NCBI GenBank assembly: GCA_019425045.1
Contig: JAHYYI010000001.1
Span: forward strand, 124,001-188,000
Reading direction: 5' to 3'
Source: Collinsella sp.
GTDB lineage: Bacteria; Actinomycetota; Coriobacteriia; Coriobacteriales; Coriobacteriaceae
DNA length: 64,000 nucleotides
Under the pieces are notes generated by a model. It was not told the origin of the DNA, made no database searches, and was given only the letters and a program-made list of their open reading frames with translations. Below, piece after piece: positions 9,463 through 17,956 of the stretch (positions are counted from its first letter, which is position 1; each line of letters opens with the position of its first letter). Both the position numbers and the translations under genes were made by a program.

Positions 9463-9493
9463 AAAAAACGTGCCGCCCCAATAGGGGCGGCAC
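9463..9493 (-). terminator. Terminator hairpin of intergenic element, copy B
   Basis: Arms GTGCCGCCCC and GGGGCGGCAC with a 4-nt loop are followed on the minus strand by GTTTTTT. It ends the rubrerythrin transcript. Confidence 0.87.
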
Positions 9494-9632
9494 ACAAACT
9501 TTTTTATCAGCTTTTCTGTAGCGAGCACGCAACGACCCGAAGCCGGAACGCAGGGCGGGGAAATACCTTTGCCTCGCGCGACCCTGCGGAGCCGTGAGCG
9601 AGAGGGAAAGGTATTTCCCCGCCCTGCGTTCC
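9463..9632 (-). repeat. Structured intergenic repeat, copy B
   Basis: This is the second copy of the element at 8558-8719, in the same orientation, between rubrerythrin and the membrane protein gene. The long hairpin has perfect 26-bp arms (9545-9570 and 9607-9632). Relative to copy A, one G-C pair is replaced by A-T and a TA dinucleotide is inserted in each arm, so pairing is kept. The 36-nt loop is identical in both copies. Confidence 0.87.
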
Positions 9633-9652
9633 GCAGCAGCCAGCGCCAAGCG

Positions 9653-10192
9653 CTAGTAGTTCACCACCTGCTCCTCAAAGTACGCCTTCGGGTGGTTACA
9701 AACCGGGCACACCTCGGGCGCCTCGGCACCCACATGCAGGTGCCCGCAGTTCAGGCACTTCCACACCTTCACGCCCTCGCGCTCAAACACCTCGCCCGAC
9801 TCGATGCGCTCGACAAGCTTGTTGTAGCGCTCCTCGTGAGCCTTCTCGACAGCACCGACGCCACGGAACTTTGCGGCAATCTCGGCAAAGCCCTCCTCCT
9901 CGGCGGTCTTGGCAAACTCGTCGTACATCGTGGTCCACTCGTAGTTCTCGCCCGCAGCGGCATCACGCAAATTGTCCAGGGTGTCGGGAACGGCGCCGTC
10001 GTGCAGATACTTAAACCACAGCTTGGCATGCTCGGACTCGTTGCCTGCGGTCTCGGCAAAGATATTCGAGATCTGAACGTAACCATCCTTCTTGGCCTTA
10101 GATGCGTAGTAGCGATACTTGGTGTGCGCCTGGGACTCACCGGCAAAAGCGGTCTCGAGGTTCTTCTTGGTCTGAGAGTTTTCAAAATCCAT
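9653..10192 (-). CDS. rbr: Rubrerythrin
   Basis: Rubrerythrin reduces hydrogen peroxide in anaerobes, using a di-iron centre fed by a rubredoxin domain. The protein has 179 residues. The ferritin-like part carries the Glu/His ligands in [17 protein letters not shown] and EKAHEERY. The C-terminal rubredoxin-like part has CLNCGHLH and CPVCNHP, the CxxC...CxxC iron site. The start at 10192 is preceded by AAGGGAAG at about 9 nt. Both its size and its domains are typical. The structured element copy B forms its 3' untranslated region. Confidence 0.96.
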   Translation of the reverse strand: MDFENSQTKKNLETAFAGESQAHTKYRYYASKAKKDGYVQISNIFAETAGNESEHAKLWFKYLHDGAVPDTLDNLRDAAAGENYEWTTMYDEFAKTAEEEGFAEIAAKFRGVGAVEKAHEERYNKLVERIESGEVFEREGVKVWKCLNCGHLHVGAEAPEVCPVCNHPKAYFEEQVVNY

Positions 10193-10306
10193 AGGTGTAC
10201 TTCCCTTCAACACATGCCGCCCGTAGGCTTCGAGCGGCCTTGTCTTTAGGATGCCCTCATCTCGAAAATCTAAACCTTACAATCCTGTTCTTCAGATTCG
10301 GGTGGG

Positions 10307-11212
10307 CTACACGCTTAGCCAGCGGTCGCCCTCCACGCGGCAAAAGCCCTCACGCTCCAAGTCGGCCAAAATGCCTGCGACGAGATCGTGATCGACCGGC
10401 TCGCGGCCTGCCGCCGCCTCCATTTCGTTGACACCCGCCACGGCCTCGGCGAGTGTGATGCCCGCCGGCCGCCCATCGCGCGCAGCCAGCAGCATGCGCA
10501 CAATATGGGCGCGCTTTTGACGGCGCGAGCCCTCAAACTTGGACTGACGGCTATAGCTCGCCGAGCGCCTGGACGGATTGGGCAGCGTCTTCTTAAGATA
10601 CGCGCCATAATCCAGCAGCGCGTAATACCATGCGCGCGGTGTGTCGGCATCATCGAGCGGCACGGCAAAGGGAGCGATCTCATCCGCCGTCGTACCGGGA
10701 GCCGCCGGACAGGCGGCCTGAATCAGCGGCACCAGCTCGCGATCGGGAACGGCGGGCACATCGGGAAAGAAATGATGCAGAAAGACCGTGCGCACGTTGG
10801 TCTCCAGATACACACCCGGTAGATCGAACGCAAACGATCGGATGCCCTGCGCCGTCGCCGGGCCAATACCGGGCAGGGCAACCAGGTCGCGCGTCTCACG
10901 TGGAAACTTCCCGTCCCAGTCCTCTACAACGCGCTGAGCGGCCTTGTGGAGCGCCAGGGCGCGTCGGTTGTAGCCCATCCCCTGCCAAGCGTCCAAAACA
11001 TCGGAAGGCGCGGCCTGGGCAAGCGCCTGCACGGTTGGAAAGCGATCGAGCCACGCGGGCATACGCATCTCCACACGCTGCACCTGCGTTTGCTGCAGCA
11101 TAACCTCGGAAAGCCAAATAATGTACGGGTCGCGCGTGCGGCGCCACGGAAGGTCGCGATAACGCAGGACCCCTTCCGAACGAATCGTCGAACGAAAGGG
11201 GTCCTGAATCAT
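10307..11212 (-). CDS. mutY: MutY-like A/G-specific adenine glycosylase lacking the Fe-S loop
   Basis: MutY removes adenine mispaired with 8-oxoguanine. The protein has 301 residues. It contains the typical opening LPWRRTRDPYIIWLSEVMLQ, a helix-hairpin-helix LPGIGPATAQGI and a following Glu-containing helix. The four cysteines of the 4Fe-4S loop found in most MutY and Nth proteins are absent: the region after DYGAYLKKTLPNPSRR has none. The C-terminal NUDIX-like recognition domain is also replaced by a short winged-helix-like tail. It may therefore belong to an iron-free MutY branch or have shifted specificity. AAGGAG precedes the ATG at a spacing of 8 nt. It lies 21 nt downstream of the Rrf2 gene, forming an operon. 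Confidence 0.82.
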   Translation of the reverse strand: MIQDPFRSTIRSEGVLRYRDLPWRRTRDPYIIWLSEVMLQQTQVQRVEMRMPAWLDRFPTVQALAQAAPSDVLDAWQGMGYNRRALALHKAAQRVVEDWDGKFPRETRDLVALPGIGPATAQGIRSFAFDLPGVYLETNVRTVFLHHFFPDVPAVPDRELVPLIQAACPAAPGTTADEIAPFAVPLDDADTPRAWYYALLDYGAYLKKTLPNPSRRSASYSRQSKFEGSRRQKRAHIVRMLLAARDGRPAGITLAEAVAGVNEMEAAAGREPVDHDLVAGILADLEREGFCRVEGDRWLSV

Positions 11213-11233
11213 GGCTATGCTCCTTATGCGGCG

Positions 11234-11719
11234 CTATTCCTCCCGGCAAGCGCACGCACAGGTGGCGTACTCGGGAAACGCATCGCGGTCGGCAAACTTG
11301 GGGTCGACGGCCGGGAACTGGCGGTGAGCGACGATATCGCCCAGCGAAACGGAATCGAGGTAGTCGCGCATCAACGCTTGAGCTCCGGCCCACAGAGGAT
11401 GATAGCAGCACGTGCCCATGCGTGCGCAGTCGCCATCGGGCGCGGTGCAATCGTTCATGACCATGGGGCCCTGAACGGCCTCAACGACCTGGCGGATGGT
11501 GACATCGTCGGGGCTGACCTTAAGACGCATGCCGCCATGGACGCCACGCAGGCTCTCCACAATACCGGCCTGAACCAAACCATGCTGGATTGAACGGGCA
11601 AACGAATACGGGACATTGACCTCTTCGGCGGCGGTGCGAACAGAAAGCAGACGCTCCGGGTCCTCGGCAAGCATCGCGAGCATGCGAAGGGCGTAATCAG
11701 TCTTCCTCGATATGTCCAT
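11234..11719 (-). CDS. Rrf2-family transcriptional regulator
   Basis: The protein has 161 residues. It has an N-terminal winged helix (MDISRKTDYALRMLAML...) and a recognition helix around VPYSFARSIQHGLVQAG. A cysteine cluster NDCTAPDGDCARMGTCC lies at the position where IscR and NsrR bind an Fe-S cluster. The extra C-terminal CACACREE adds three more Cys. It is probably a redox- or NO-sensing repressor, and its target may include its own promoter at 11879-11907. It is co-transcribed with the MutY-like gene (21-nt gap). Confidence 0.88.
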   Translation of the reverse strand: MDISRKTDYALRMLAMLAEDPERLLSVRTAAEEVNVPYSFARSIQHGLVQAGIVESLRGVHGGMRLKVSPDDVTIRQVVEAVQGPMVMNDCTAPDGDCARMGTCCYHPLWAGAQALMRDYLDSVSLGDIVAHRQFPAVDPKFADRDAFPEYATCACACREE

Positions 11720-11878
11720 TTTTCCCCTTTCAAGGAATAGGAACAGCTCGAACGAGCTCCGGGGCCGAGCTTACGTCGAGACGCCAATGACCGTATGGAC
11801 GCCCAAATAGCAAAACGGGTGCCCACTGAATGCCGCGCTTGAAGCCTCTTGCATCAAAAACGGCACACAGTGCAATTC

Positions 11879-11907
11879 AGTATAACCTAACCCCCTGCTT
11901 CGTTGAA
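11879..11907 (-). promoter_or_regulatory. Putative promoter of the rrf2-mutY operon
   Basis: On the minus strand TTCAAC (11902-11907) and TATACT (11879-11884) are separated by 17 nt. A 12-bp palindrome TGTTGCGCAACA at 11912-11923 lies just upstream of the -35 box. The leader to the ATG would be about 150 nt. Apart from this, the region 11720-12026 shows no gene. Confidence 0.5.
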
Positions 11908-12026
11908 CAGGTGTTGCGCAACAAACGTCTTGTTTGAACACTTGTCTCATACGGAGCTTGTCCGGGAATTGGAAAGATCTGCTTTTGGGCGAAAGGAGCC
12001 GATGGGATCAAGGTCCTATCAAACGC

Positions 12027-12052
12027 AAAAAGCCACGTCCGAAGACGTGGCT
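12027..12052 (-). terminator. Terminator of tRNA-Asp
   Basis: On the minus strand the stem AGCCACGTC/GACGTGGCT with a TTCG tetraloop is followed by TTTTT, just 10 nt after the tRNA 3' end. Confidence 0.92.
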
Positions 12053-12062
12053 TTAATTGCGT

Positions 12063-12140
<78 letters not shown>

Positions 12141-12186
12141 AGGCAGTCGTTCGCGTTTGTTTCCGCTCGCGTGCGCTGCGGGGATT

Positions 12187-12216
12187 AGTATACACAGAAG
12201 TCTGTCCGGCGCGCAA
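12187..12216 (-). promoter_or_regulatory. Putative promoter of tRNA-Asp
   Basis: On the minus strand TTGCGC (12211-12216) and TATACT (12187-12192) are spaced by 18 nt, about 47 nt upstream of the tRNA 5' end. Confidence 0.55.
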
Positions 12217-12248
12217 CAACTTTTTTGAAAAAATTTTTGGGGCCATCC

Positions 12249-12391
12249 GGGAGGGTCTCCGGGGCCGGGGGCGGGGGTTAAGTTTGCTGCTCTACAGTCC
12301 TGCGCAAGACGGAAAGCACATTAAGTGCTTTCCTTTGCGTGCGGAACTCGCGACAAACTTAACCCCCGCCCCCGGCCCCGGAGACCCTCCC
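12249..12391. repeat. Large perfect inverted repeat (38-bp arms) with nested hairpin
   Basis: Arms at 12249-12286 and 12354-12391 are perfectly complementary over 38 bp and extremely G/C-skewed. The 67-nt loop contains a second hairpin, GGAAAGCAC (12311-12319) with GTGCTTTCC (12325-12333), extended by CGCAA/TTGCG. No reading frame explains it. It lies between tRNA-Asp and the phosphodiesterase terminator. The remainder of the gap (12392-12504) holds only short G/C-rich hairpins. Confidence 0.85.
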
Positions 12392-12504
12392 TGCCGTCAC
12401 TTTGTTCGAAGACTTTGTTGCTCGCCGCTTCGCGGCTCGAGGTCCCCGTTCTCCTCGGCGGGGTTGTCTGATGGTCTTGTTGAACTTCGGCCTTTGGCTC
12501 AAAG

Positions 12505-12539
12505 AAAAACGGGGGATGCGATCTGCATCCCCCGTTTTT
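12505..12539 (-). terminator. Symmetric terminator downstream of the phosphodiesterase gene
   Basis: An 11-bp stem ACGGGGGATGC/GCATCCCCCGT with a 5-nt loop is flanked by A5 on one side and T5 on the other. It can act on both strands. On the minus strand it directly follows the stop at 12547. Confidence 0.92.
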
Positions 12540-12546
12540 GTTGCGG

Positions 12547-13014
12547 TTACTCTAAGTCAATAAATTTGGTGCTTATGACATGGCCGTCTTTGACGAGCAT
12601 TCTGGCCATGGTGGGGCCTCGGCTGCCTCTGGGGTAGCTGGCGCTGCCGGGATTGAGGACCAGGCAGCGGCCCACTTGGGCTTCTTTGGTTACGTGGGTG
12701 TGACCGTTGATGGCTACGTCTACGGATCCCACGGGCAGGTCTTCGCGGTAGTGGGCTACAGCGAATTTGAGGCCTTCGTAGGTAAAGAGGGCCAGACGGT
12801 CAACATCCGGGCCGTAGTCGCGGTAGTAGTCGTTGTTGCCTAGGACCGCTCGCACGGGGGCGATGGTGCATAGATGCTCGTAATCCATCTCTGACGTGAG
12901 GTCTCCGGCGTGGATGATTAGATCTGCGCCCTTGAGCTCGTCCAGAAGCGCGGGCGAAAGATAGCCGTGGGTGTCCGAGATGATGTCGATGCGCTTGGCG
13001 TCTGCACTGTTCAT
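12547..13014 (-). CDS. YfcE/MJ0936-type metallophosphoesterase (phosphodiesterase)
   Basis: The protein has 155 residues and shows the calcineurin-like metal motifs in order: SDTHG (residues 13-17), HAGD, LGNND, and GHTH near residue 103. It is the size of YfcE-type phosphodiesterases, which hydrolyse phosphodiesters with Mn2+; the natural substrate is unknown. The ATG at 13014 follows AGAAGGG by 6 nt. An ATG farther upstream opens a 16-residue extension without homology or ribosome site. Confidence 0.9.
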   Translation of the reverse strand: MNSADAKRIDIISDTHGYLSPALLDELKGADLIIHAGDLTSEMDYEHLCTIAPVRAVLGNNDYYRDYGPDVDRLALFTYEGLKFAVAHYREDLPVGSVDVAINGHTHVTKEAQVGRCLVLNPGSASYPRGSRGPTMARMLVKDGHVISTKFIDLE

Positions 13015-13050
13015 GAGATCCCTTCTGCAAAACCGATTCGGCGTATATAC

Positions 13051-13098
13051 AAAAAGCCCCACGGCTCCGCAGACAATTGGTCTACAGGGCTGCGGGGC
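13051..13098 (-). terminator. Terminator of the first kinase/regulator operon
   Basis: On the minus strand outer arms GCCCC and GGGGC enclose an imperfect inner stem (GTAGAC/GTCTGC) and are followed by TTTTT. Confidence 0.7.
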
Positions 13099-13105
13099 CA
13101 GTGTG

Positions 13106-13822
13106 CTAGAGGCTCAGGGCCTTCTTGAGCGGCACAACGCGGCGGCGCGAGACCGGCACGCGTTCGTCGACGCCCGTAATACCCAGTTGGATAGCGCCCG
13201 AGGGCACCGTCTCGACATCCGTGACGCACGCCAAGTTGACGATATAGCGGCGATGAACGCGAAAGAAGCCAAAGTCGCAAAGCTTGGCCTCGAACTGCGC
13301 CAGCGAAGTCGTCGATAGAAAACGATCGTCGATGGTGTAGATACAGGAATAATCGTCCTTGGCCATGATAAAGCGGATATCATCCACGGGAATGAGGACC
13401 TTACGGCCGCCCTTTTCCACCGGAATGCGCTCGATGGTGGCCTTGCTGTCCGTGACGGGCTTGGCGCGCTGCATGACCTTCTCGATCGCGCGATCCAAGC
13501 GTGCCTCCTCAACCGGCTTCATTAGGTAATCGACGGCATCTACGTCGAACGCCTCGACGGCATGATCGCTATACGCAGTCACAAACACGATCGCCGGCGG
13601 ATTCTTAAGCTTATGCAGTGCCTCGGCAAGCTGCAGACCAGAAGCACCGGGCATCGAGATATCGAGAAATACGACATCGACGCGGCTTTCCATCAACATC
13701 TCAATGGCGGAGCGGACGCTCGACGCCTCAGTGATCGTGCCGATCTTGCCCGTCTGCTCGAGCAAGAAGCGAAGTTCCGAACGGGCCGGGGCCTCATCAT
13801 CCACAATCATCGCACGCAGCAT
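13106..13822 (-). CDS. LytTR-family response regulator (pair 1)
   Basis: The protein has 238 residues. The receiver domain carries VDDE (residues 7-10) and the phospho-acceptor Asp54 in VFLDISMP. The conserved Lys is in YLMKPVEEARL. From about residue 135 a LytTR DNA-binding domain follows, with FFRVHRRYIVNL and PVSRRRVVPLKKAL. It pairs with the kinase gene 72 nt upstream, and its receiver and output closely resemble pair 2 at 18994-19728. The ATG at 13822 is used; a TTG farther upstream is unlikely. Confidence 0.93.
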   Translation of the reverse strand: MLRAMIVDDEAPARSELRFLLEQTGKIGTITEASSVRSAIEMLMESRVDVVFLDISMPGASGLQLAEALHKLKNPPAIVFVTAYSDHAVEAFDVDAVDYLMKPVEEARLDRAIEKVMQRAKPVTDSKATIERIPVEKGGRKVLIPVDDIRFIMAKDDYSCIYTIDDRFLSTTSLAQFEAKLCDFGFFRVHRRYIVNLACVTDVETVPSGAIQLGITGVDERVPVSRRRVVPLKKALSL

Positions 13823-13894
13823 AGGGATTAAACCTTTCGTCAACAAACTACGCCGGGCATCCGCCGCTTGGCGTTGAGCCCATAGCCTTTTATT

Positions 13895-15238
13895 TTACTC
13901 TTGAATGTCAAAGATGCTCTCTGACAAATCAAGGTGCAGGAGCACTTTGGTGCCCTTGCCCGGCGCCGATTCGACGCGCGTATAGGAGTGCGGTCCATAA
14001 AAGCGATGGATGCGCTCAGAAATATTGTGCATGGCCACACCGGCGCCGCCGCCTTGCGGGGAACTGGCATCGGGGCGGGCAGAGCGCTCATCAAACAGCC
14101 TGGCGGCGGTGCCCTCGTCCATGCCCACGCCGTTGTCGGCTACGGCAATCAGGATTGCGTCGTCGCCGTCTTGATGGACGGTCACGTCGATCCGCAGGGC
14201 ATCGTCATCGCCCATGCCATGCCGCACGGCGTTCTCGACGATGGGCTGGATTACAAAGGCCGGGACCAACGTGTCCTCGACATCCTCGGAGACATCGAAG
14301 GTCGCCAGTACGCGGTCCTCGCCAAAGCGCGCCTTCTCAAACGTCAGGTAGCGCTTGGTCTGGGCAACCTCGCGCGAGACCGGGATAAGCGACCCCGAGT
14401 TGTCGAGCGTGGCGCGATAGAACGAGGAGAACTCGCGCAGCAGCTCGCGGGCACGCAGCGGATCGGTGCGTGTAAACGACGCGATGGTGTTGAGCGTGTT
14501 AAACAGAAAGTGCGGATTGATCTGCGCTTGCAGAGCACGAACCTCGGCACGGGCCGTGAGCTCCTTTTGCACCTCGAGCTCGTGGATGGCGAGCTGCGTG
14601 GACAGGATCTCGGCAAAACCCGAGGCGAGCGCATACTGGGTGCGGTCTACGGCGCGCGGGGTCTTGTAGTAGAACTTGAGCGTGCCGACGGTGCGATCGC
14701 CCACCTTGATGGGCGCGATGATACCGGCGGGAACATGGTTGTGCGAACCGTCCGAACCCACCACGTCCACCACGCGGTTGAACGACTGCACGATGCCGTG
14801 CTCAATGACGTAGCGCGTGGCAAGCGTGTGGATGGGCGAATCGGGCAGCAGCTTTTCCTCGAACTCGCCCGCGCAGGCCAGCACGTTGCCCTCATCGGTG
14901 ATGGCAACGGTCATGGCACGCGTCTCGGGCAGGATACGCCGGCACACCAAAAGCGCCGATTCTTGCGTCAGACCGCCCTTAATGTCCTCGAGCATGGCCG
15001 AGGCAACCGAGAGCGTCTCCTCGGTGTACTGGGAGCGTACCGAATCGGGATTGAGCGTCAAAAAGATAAAGATGCACAGGAAGATGCACAGCAGCGCACA
15101 GGCAATCACCGTGGCAATCGGCTCAATGCCAGTCACCAGGGCAAAGATAAAGTACGCCAACACGCAAACGGCGCAGACTACGGCGATGATGCGAAAGATT
15201 GAAATTGAATTATCGCGCTGGGCGCGGCGGTCGATCAT
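13895..15238 (-). CDS. LytS/YehU-type sensor histidine kinase (pair 1)
   Basis: The protein has 447 residues. Two membrane helices (about 13-36 and 40-62) precede a GAF-like sensing region (about 75-210), then a short coiled coil and the His_kinase domain with the phospho-accepting His243 in QINPHFLFNTLN. The N box is PIVENAVRHG and the G box VADNGVGMDE. It lacks the 5TM-LYT domain of classical LytS, so the input is probably read by the GAF-like domain. Its ATG overlaps the stop of the upstream glycosyltransferase by 4 nt (ATGA), which implies translational coupling. Confidence 0.92.
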   Translation of the reverse strand: MIDRRAQRDNSISIFRIIAVVCAVCVLAYFIFALVTGIEPIATVIACALLCIFLCIFIFLTLNPDSVRSQYTEETLSVASAMLEDIKGGLTQESALLVCRRILPETRAMTVAITDEGNVLACAGEFEEKLLPDSPIHTLATRYVIEHGIVQSFNRVVDVVGSDGSHNHVPAGIIAPIKVGDRTVGTLKFYYKTPRAVDRTQYALASGFAEILSTQLAIHELEVQKELTARAEVRALQAQINPHFLFNTLNTIASFTRTDPLRARELLREFSSFYRATLDNSGSLIPVSREVAQTKRYLTFEKARFGEDRVLATFDVSEDVEDTLVPAFVIQPIVENAVRHGMGDDDALRIDVTVHQDGDDAILIAVADNGVGMDEGTAARLFDERSARPDASSPQGGGAGVAMHNISERIHRFYGPHSYTRVESAPGKGTKVLLHLDLSESIFDIQE

Positions 15239-16422
15239 TCAGCCCCCTCCAGGATGCTAATCAGTTGTGCGTCGCGCCAAAGTTCGTCCATGATCTTGGG
15301 CCAGAAACTCTGAAAACGCAGGTAGCTTGCGGCGTTTTGGCGGGCATAGGTCTTGGCCTCGTCAATACCATGACGCCAGATGCGCAGATACCCCTCGTGC
15401 TCGCGGGTAAACATGCTGCGAACCATGGCGGTCTTGCGCACGCGGTCGTCGAGCTCGCGCGAGATCCACGGACCCGGATAGGGCATGAGTGATGCGGCCG
15501 TAACCGGAATGAGCTCCTTTTGGTGCGCGGCGAACGTCAGCTTGGCCCGCTCGTAGTACCAACGGTACACGTCCTGCATAAAGCGCGGCGAGCGCTTCTC
15601 GGACTCGGGCGGCAGGTGGCGCACGGCCCACTCGTTATCGAACCACACGTCATAGCCGAACATGCGCATGTTAAACAGGTAGTCCAGATCCTCGCCGCGG
15701 GTGATAAACGGGTCGAAGGCCACACGCGTAAAGGCGCGGGCGTGCAGGGCCATCAGGCCGCCGCATACGTAATTGGAGCGCGAGATGCGGGTGCCCGAGA
15801 GCGCCTTTTTCATCCAGCGATTGAACTCGATACGCTTGGTCCACCAGCGATGGCAAATGCCCACTTTGTCCGTGGGAGCCAGCGGCGACCCGTCGCGATC
15901 ATAAAAGTATCCGCTCTTGACTAAAATCGGCAGGCCCTGACGCGTCTGCTGGCCCAGCGCATAGGTCGCACGCTTCATAAAGTCGGCATCGATGACGGTC
16001 TCGTCGTCATCCAAAAACACAACCGCGTCGTGCCCCAGCACCGCCGCGCAGGCAAGACCCATGTTGCGGATGGCGCCGTAGCCGCGCAGGCTCACGCACT
16101 CGCCCGAGCCTTTGGGCGCAATCTGTGCCACGCGGTCGGCAACACGCGAAGCCTGAGTATTGGTAACGACGGTGACCTTAAGTGTGGGATGCGCATTAAC
16201 GATTTCGTGCACGCGATGGGATACGTCGGCCGTGGCAGAAACCGGACAGACCACCAAGAGAATGATGCGCGGAATGTCGCGCACCTGTTCGAGTGAAGTC
16301 AGGCAGCGATCGAGTTCCGGGTTGGCGGCATTGAGCGACGTCGAGTGATCGTAGGTGCCGGGAGCGTTTGCTTGGGTATCATCGCCCGCCCAATATGTTG
16401 GGATCACAACCGTGGCGTTCAT
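15235..16422 (-). CDS. Family 2 glycosyltransferase
   Basis: The protein has 395 residues with a GT-A fold. The N-terminus MNATVVIPTYW is typical. The nucleotide-sugar/metal motif is VVFLDDDETV near residue 155, and an acceptor-side motif is RGEDLDYLF near residue 240. No membrane helix is obvious, so it would be a cytosolic transferase for surface glycans; donor and acceptor are unknown. AAGGAGG precedes the ATG at 16422. The gene overlaps the kinase gene by 4 nt, so glycosyltransferase, sensor kinase and regulator form one operon. Confidence 0.85.
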   Translation of the reverse strand: MNATVVIPTYWAGDDTQANAPGTYDHSTSLNAANPELDRCLTSLEQVRDIPRIILLVVCPVSATADVSHRVHEIVNAHPTLKVTVVTNTQASRVADRVAQIAPKGSGECVSLRGYGAIRNMGLACAAVLGHDAVVFLDDDETVIDADFMKRATYALGQQTRQGLPILVKSGYFYDRDGSPLAPTDKVGICHRWWTKRIEFNRWMKKALSGTRISRSNYVCGGLMALHARAFTRVAFDPFITRGEDLDYLFNMRMFGYDVWFDNEWAVRHLPPESEKRSPRFMQDVYRWYYERAKLTFAAHQKELIPVTAASLMPYPGPWISRELDDRVRKTAMVRSMFTREHEGYLRIWRHGIDEAKTYARQNAASYLRFQSFWPKIMDELWRDAQLISILEGAE

Positions 16423-16444
16423 ACCTTTACCCTCCTTGCAACAC

Positions 16445-16480
16445 AAAAACGGGGCGCCGCCAAACACAGGCGACGCCCCG
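16445..16480 (-). terminator. Terminator-like hairpin immediately before the glycosyltransferase ribosome site
   Basis: Arms CGGGGCG and CGCCCCG plus an inner GCC/GGC stem are followed on the minus strand by TTTTT, about 22 nt before the ATG. It either ends the MFS transcript or sits in the leader of the glycosyltransferase mRNA as an attenuator. A -10-like TATGAT lies at 16497-16502, which would place the hairpin in the leader. Confidence 0.65.
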
Positions 16481-16604
16481 CGACCTAGCTGATTCCATCA
16501 TACCCACTTGGGCTAAACATTGCTCGGAAGTCAGAATGATTTATGCGGCTACTTCCAAAAGAGTACTGCAGATAGGCACAATTGCTGTACTGAGCCCGGT
16601 TGCC

Positions 16605-17855
16605 TTACGCCGCCGCCTGAGCCATGCGGGACAGACGGACCAGCAGCACAAAGCCAACAACCAGCAGAACGCCAATAGAAAGGACGCCCAGCGACGGGTT
16701 GCCGGTCAGCGAGGTGACAACCGACACCAGGAAGGTGCCCATGACGCTTGCATAACGACCAAAGATGTCAAAGAAGCCATAGTACTCGTTGGATTTTTCT
16801 TTAGGGATAATGCGGCCAAAGTAGCTACGGCTGAGCGCTTGCACGCCGCCCTGGAACAGGCCGACCATAATGGCAAGCACCCAGAACTCAAAGGCGGTCT
16901 TTAGGAAGAACGCGGCGAACAGCACAATGCCCATGTAGGCGGCGACCGCCACCAGAATCATGTTGAGCGTGCCCGCGCGTCCGGCGAGCTTGCCGTAGAT
17001 GATGGCGGACGGAAAGGCCACAAACTGCGTGACGAGCAGCGCCAGCACCAGCTGGGTCGAATCGATACCCAGAGCCGAGCCGTAGCTGGTTGCCATGGAA
17101 ATGACCGTGTGCACACCATCGATGTAGAAGAAGAACGCGATCATGTAGACCAGCACGGTCTTGTTGTGGGCGATTTCGCGCATGGTATGTCCGACCTCGG
17201 AGAACACGCCGCCCACGATGTGGCCGATGGTGTCCTGGGGACCGCGCTCGCGACCGTACTTTTGCTTATAGGTGCGAATGAGCGGCAGGGTAAAGATGAG
17301 CCACCAGGCACCGGTGATGATAAACGACAGACGCGTTGCCAGCATGGTGGGGACGCCAAGAGCGGGGCCACCCATGATAAGCGCCAGGCAGATGATGAAC
17401 GGCACGGTGGAACCGATGTAGCCCCAGGCATAGCCCGAGCTGGACACGGCGTCCATGCGCTCGTCGGTGGTAATGTCGGGCAGCATGGCGTCGTAGAACG
17501 TCATAGAAGAGTTAAGGCCGATGGTGCACAGCACGTACACGGTCAAAAATGCCATGGCGGACATGGGGATAGCCTGCGCCAGGCAAAGGACCAGGCCCGT
17601 GAGGAAGAAGCCCAAGAAGAACTTGATCTTGTTGCCGGCGTAATCGGCAAGCGCGCCCAGAATGGGCATGAGCATGGCAATGACTAGCGAGGCAATCGTC
17701 TGCGCGTTGCCCCAGGCGACCACCAGGTCTGCCGAGGAAGCACCGGTATTGATGGCGTTAAAGTAGATGGGCACCACCGAGGTATTGAGCAGCACGAGGG
17801 CCGAGTTGCCCACATCGTACATAACCCAGTTACGCTCGAGCTTGGTGTATTTCAT
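16605..17855 (-). CDS. MFS transporter, UMF1 family
   Basis: The protein has 416 residues and about 12 membrane helices. The opening MKYTKLERNWVMYDVGNSA and the motif LADYAGNKIKFFLGF belong to the UMF1 family of the major facilitator superfamily, related to eukaryotic Atg22 vacuolar amino-acid exporters. It is probably an exporter of amino acids or similar small molecules; the substrate is unknown. It is a single gene between the phospholipase C-like gene and the glycosyltransferase operon. Confidence 0.88.
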   Translation of the reverse strand: MKYTKLERNWVMYDVGNSALVLLNTSVVPIYFNAINTGASSADLVVAWGNAQTIASLVIAMLMPILGALADYAGNKIKFFLGFFLTGLVLCLAQAIPMSAMAFLTVYVLCTIGLNSSMTFYDAMLPDITTDERMDAVSSSGYAWGYIGSTVPFIICLALIMGGPALGVPTMLATRLSFIITGAWWLIFTLPLIRTYKQKYGRERGPQDTIGHIVGGVFSEVGHTMREIAHNKTVLVYMIAFFFYIDGVHTVISMATSYGSALGIDSTQLVLALLVTQFVAFPSAIIYGKLAGRAGTLNMILVAVAAYMGIVLFAAFFLKTAFEFWVLAIMVGLFQGGVQALSRSYFGRIIPKEKSNEYYGFFDIFGRYASVMGTFLVSVVTSLTGNPSLGVLSIGVLLVVGFVLLVRLSRMAQAAA

Positions 17856-17956
17856 GGACAGGGCCCCTTCGTATTCGCCCGATATACAGTTAGTTCATCG
17901 TACCCCAATTGCACAGAGGCACCGGTAAGGATTCGGCAAAGGGACAGGCACGGACC

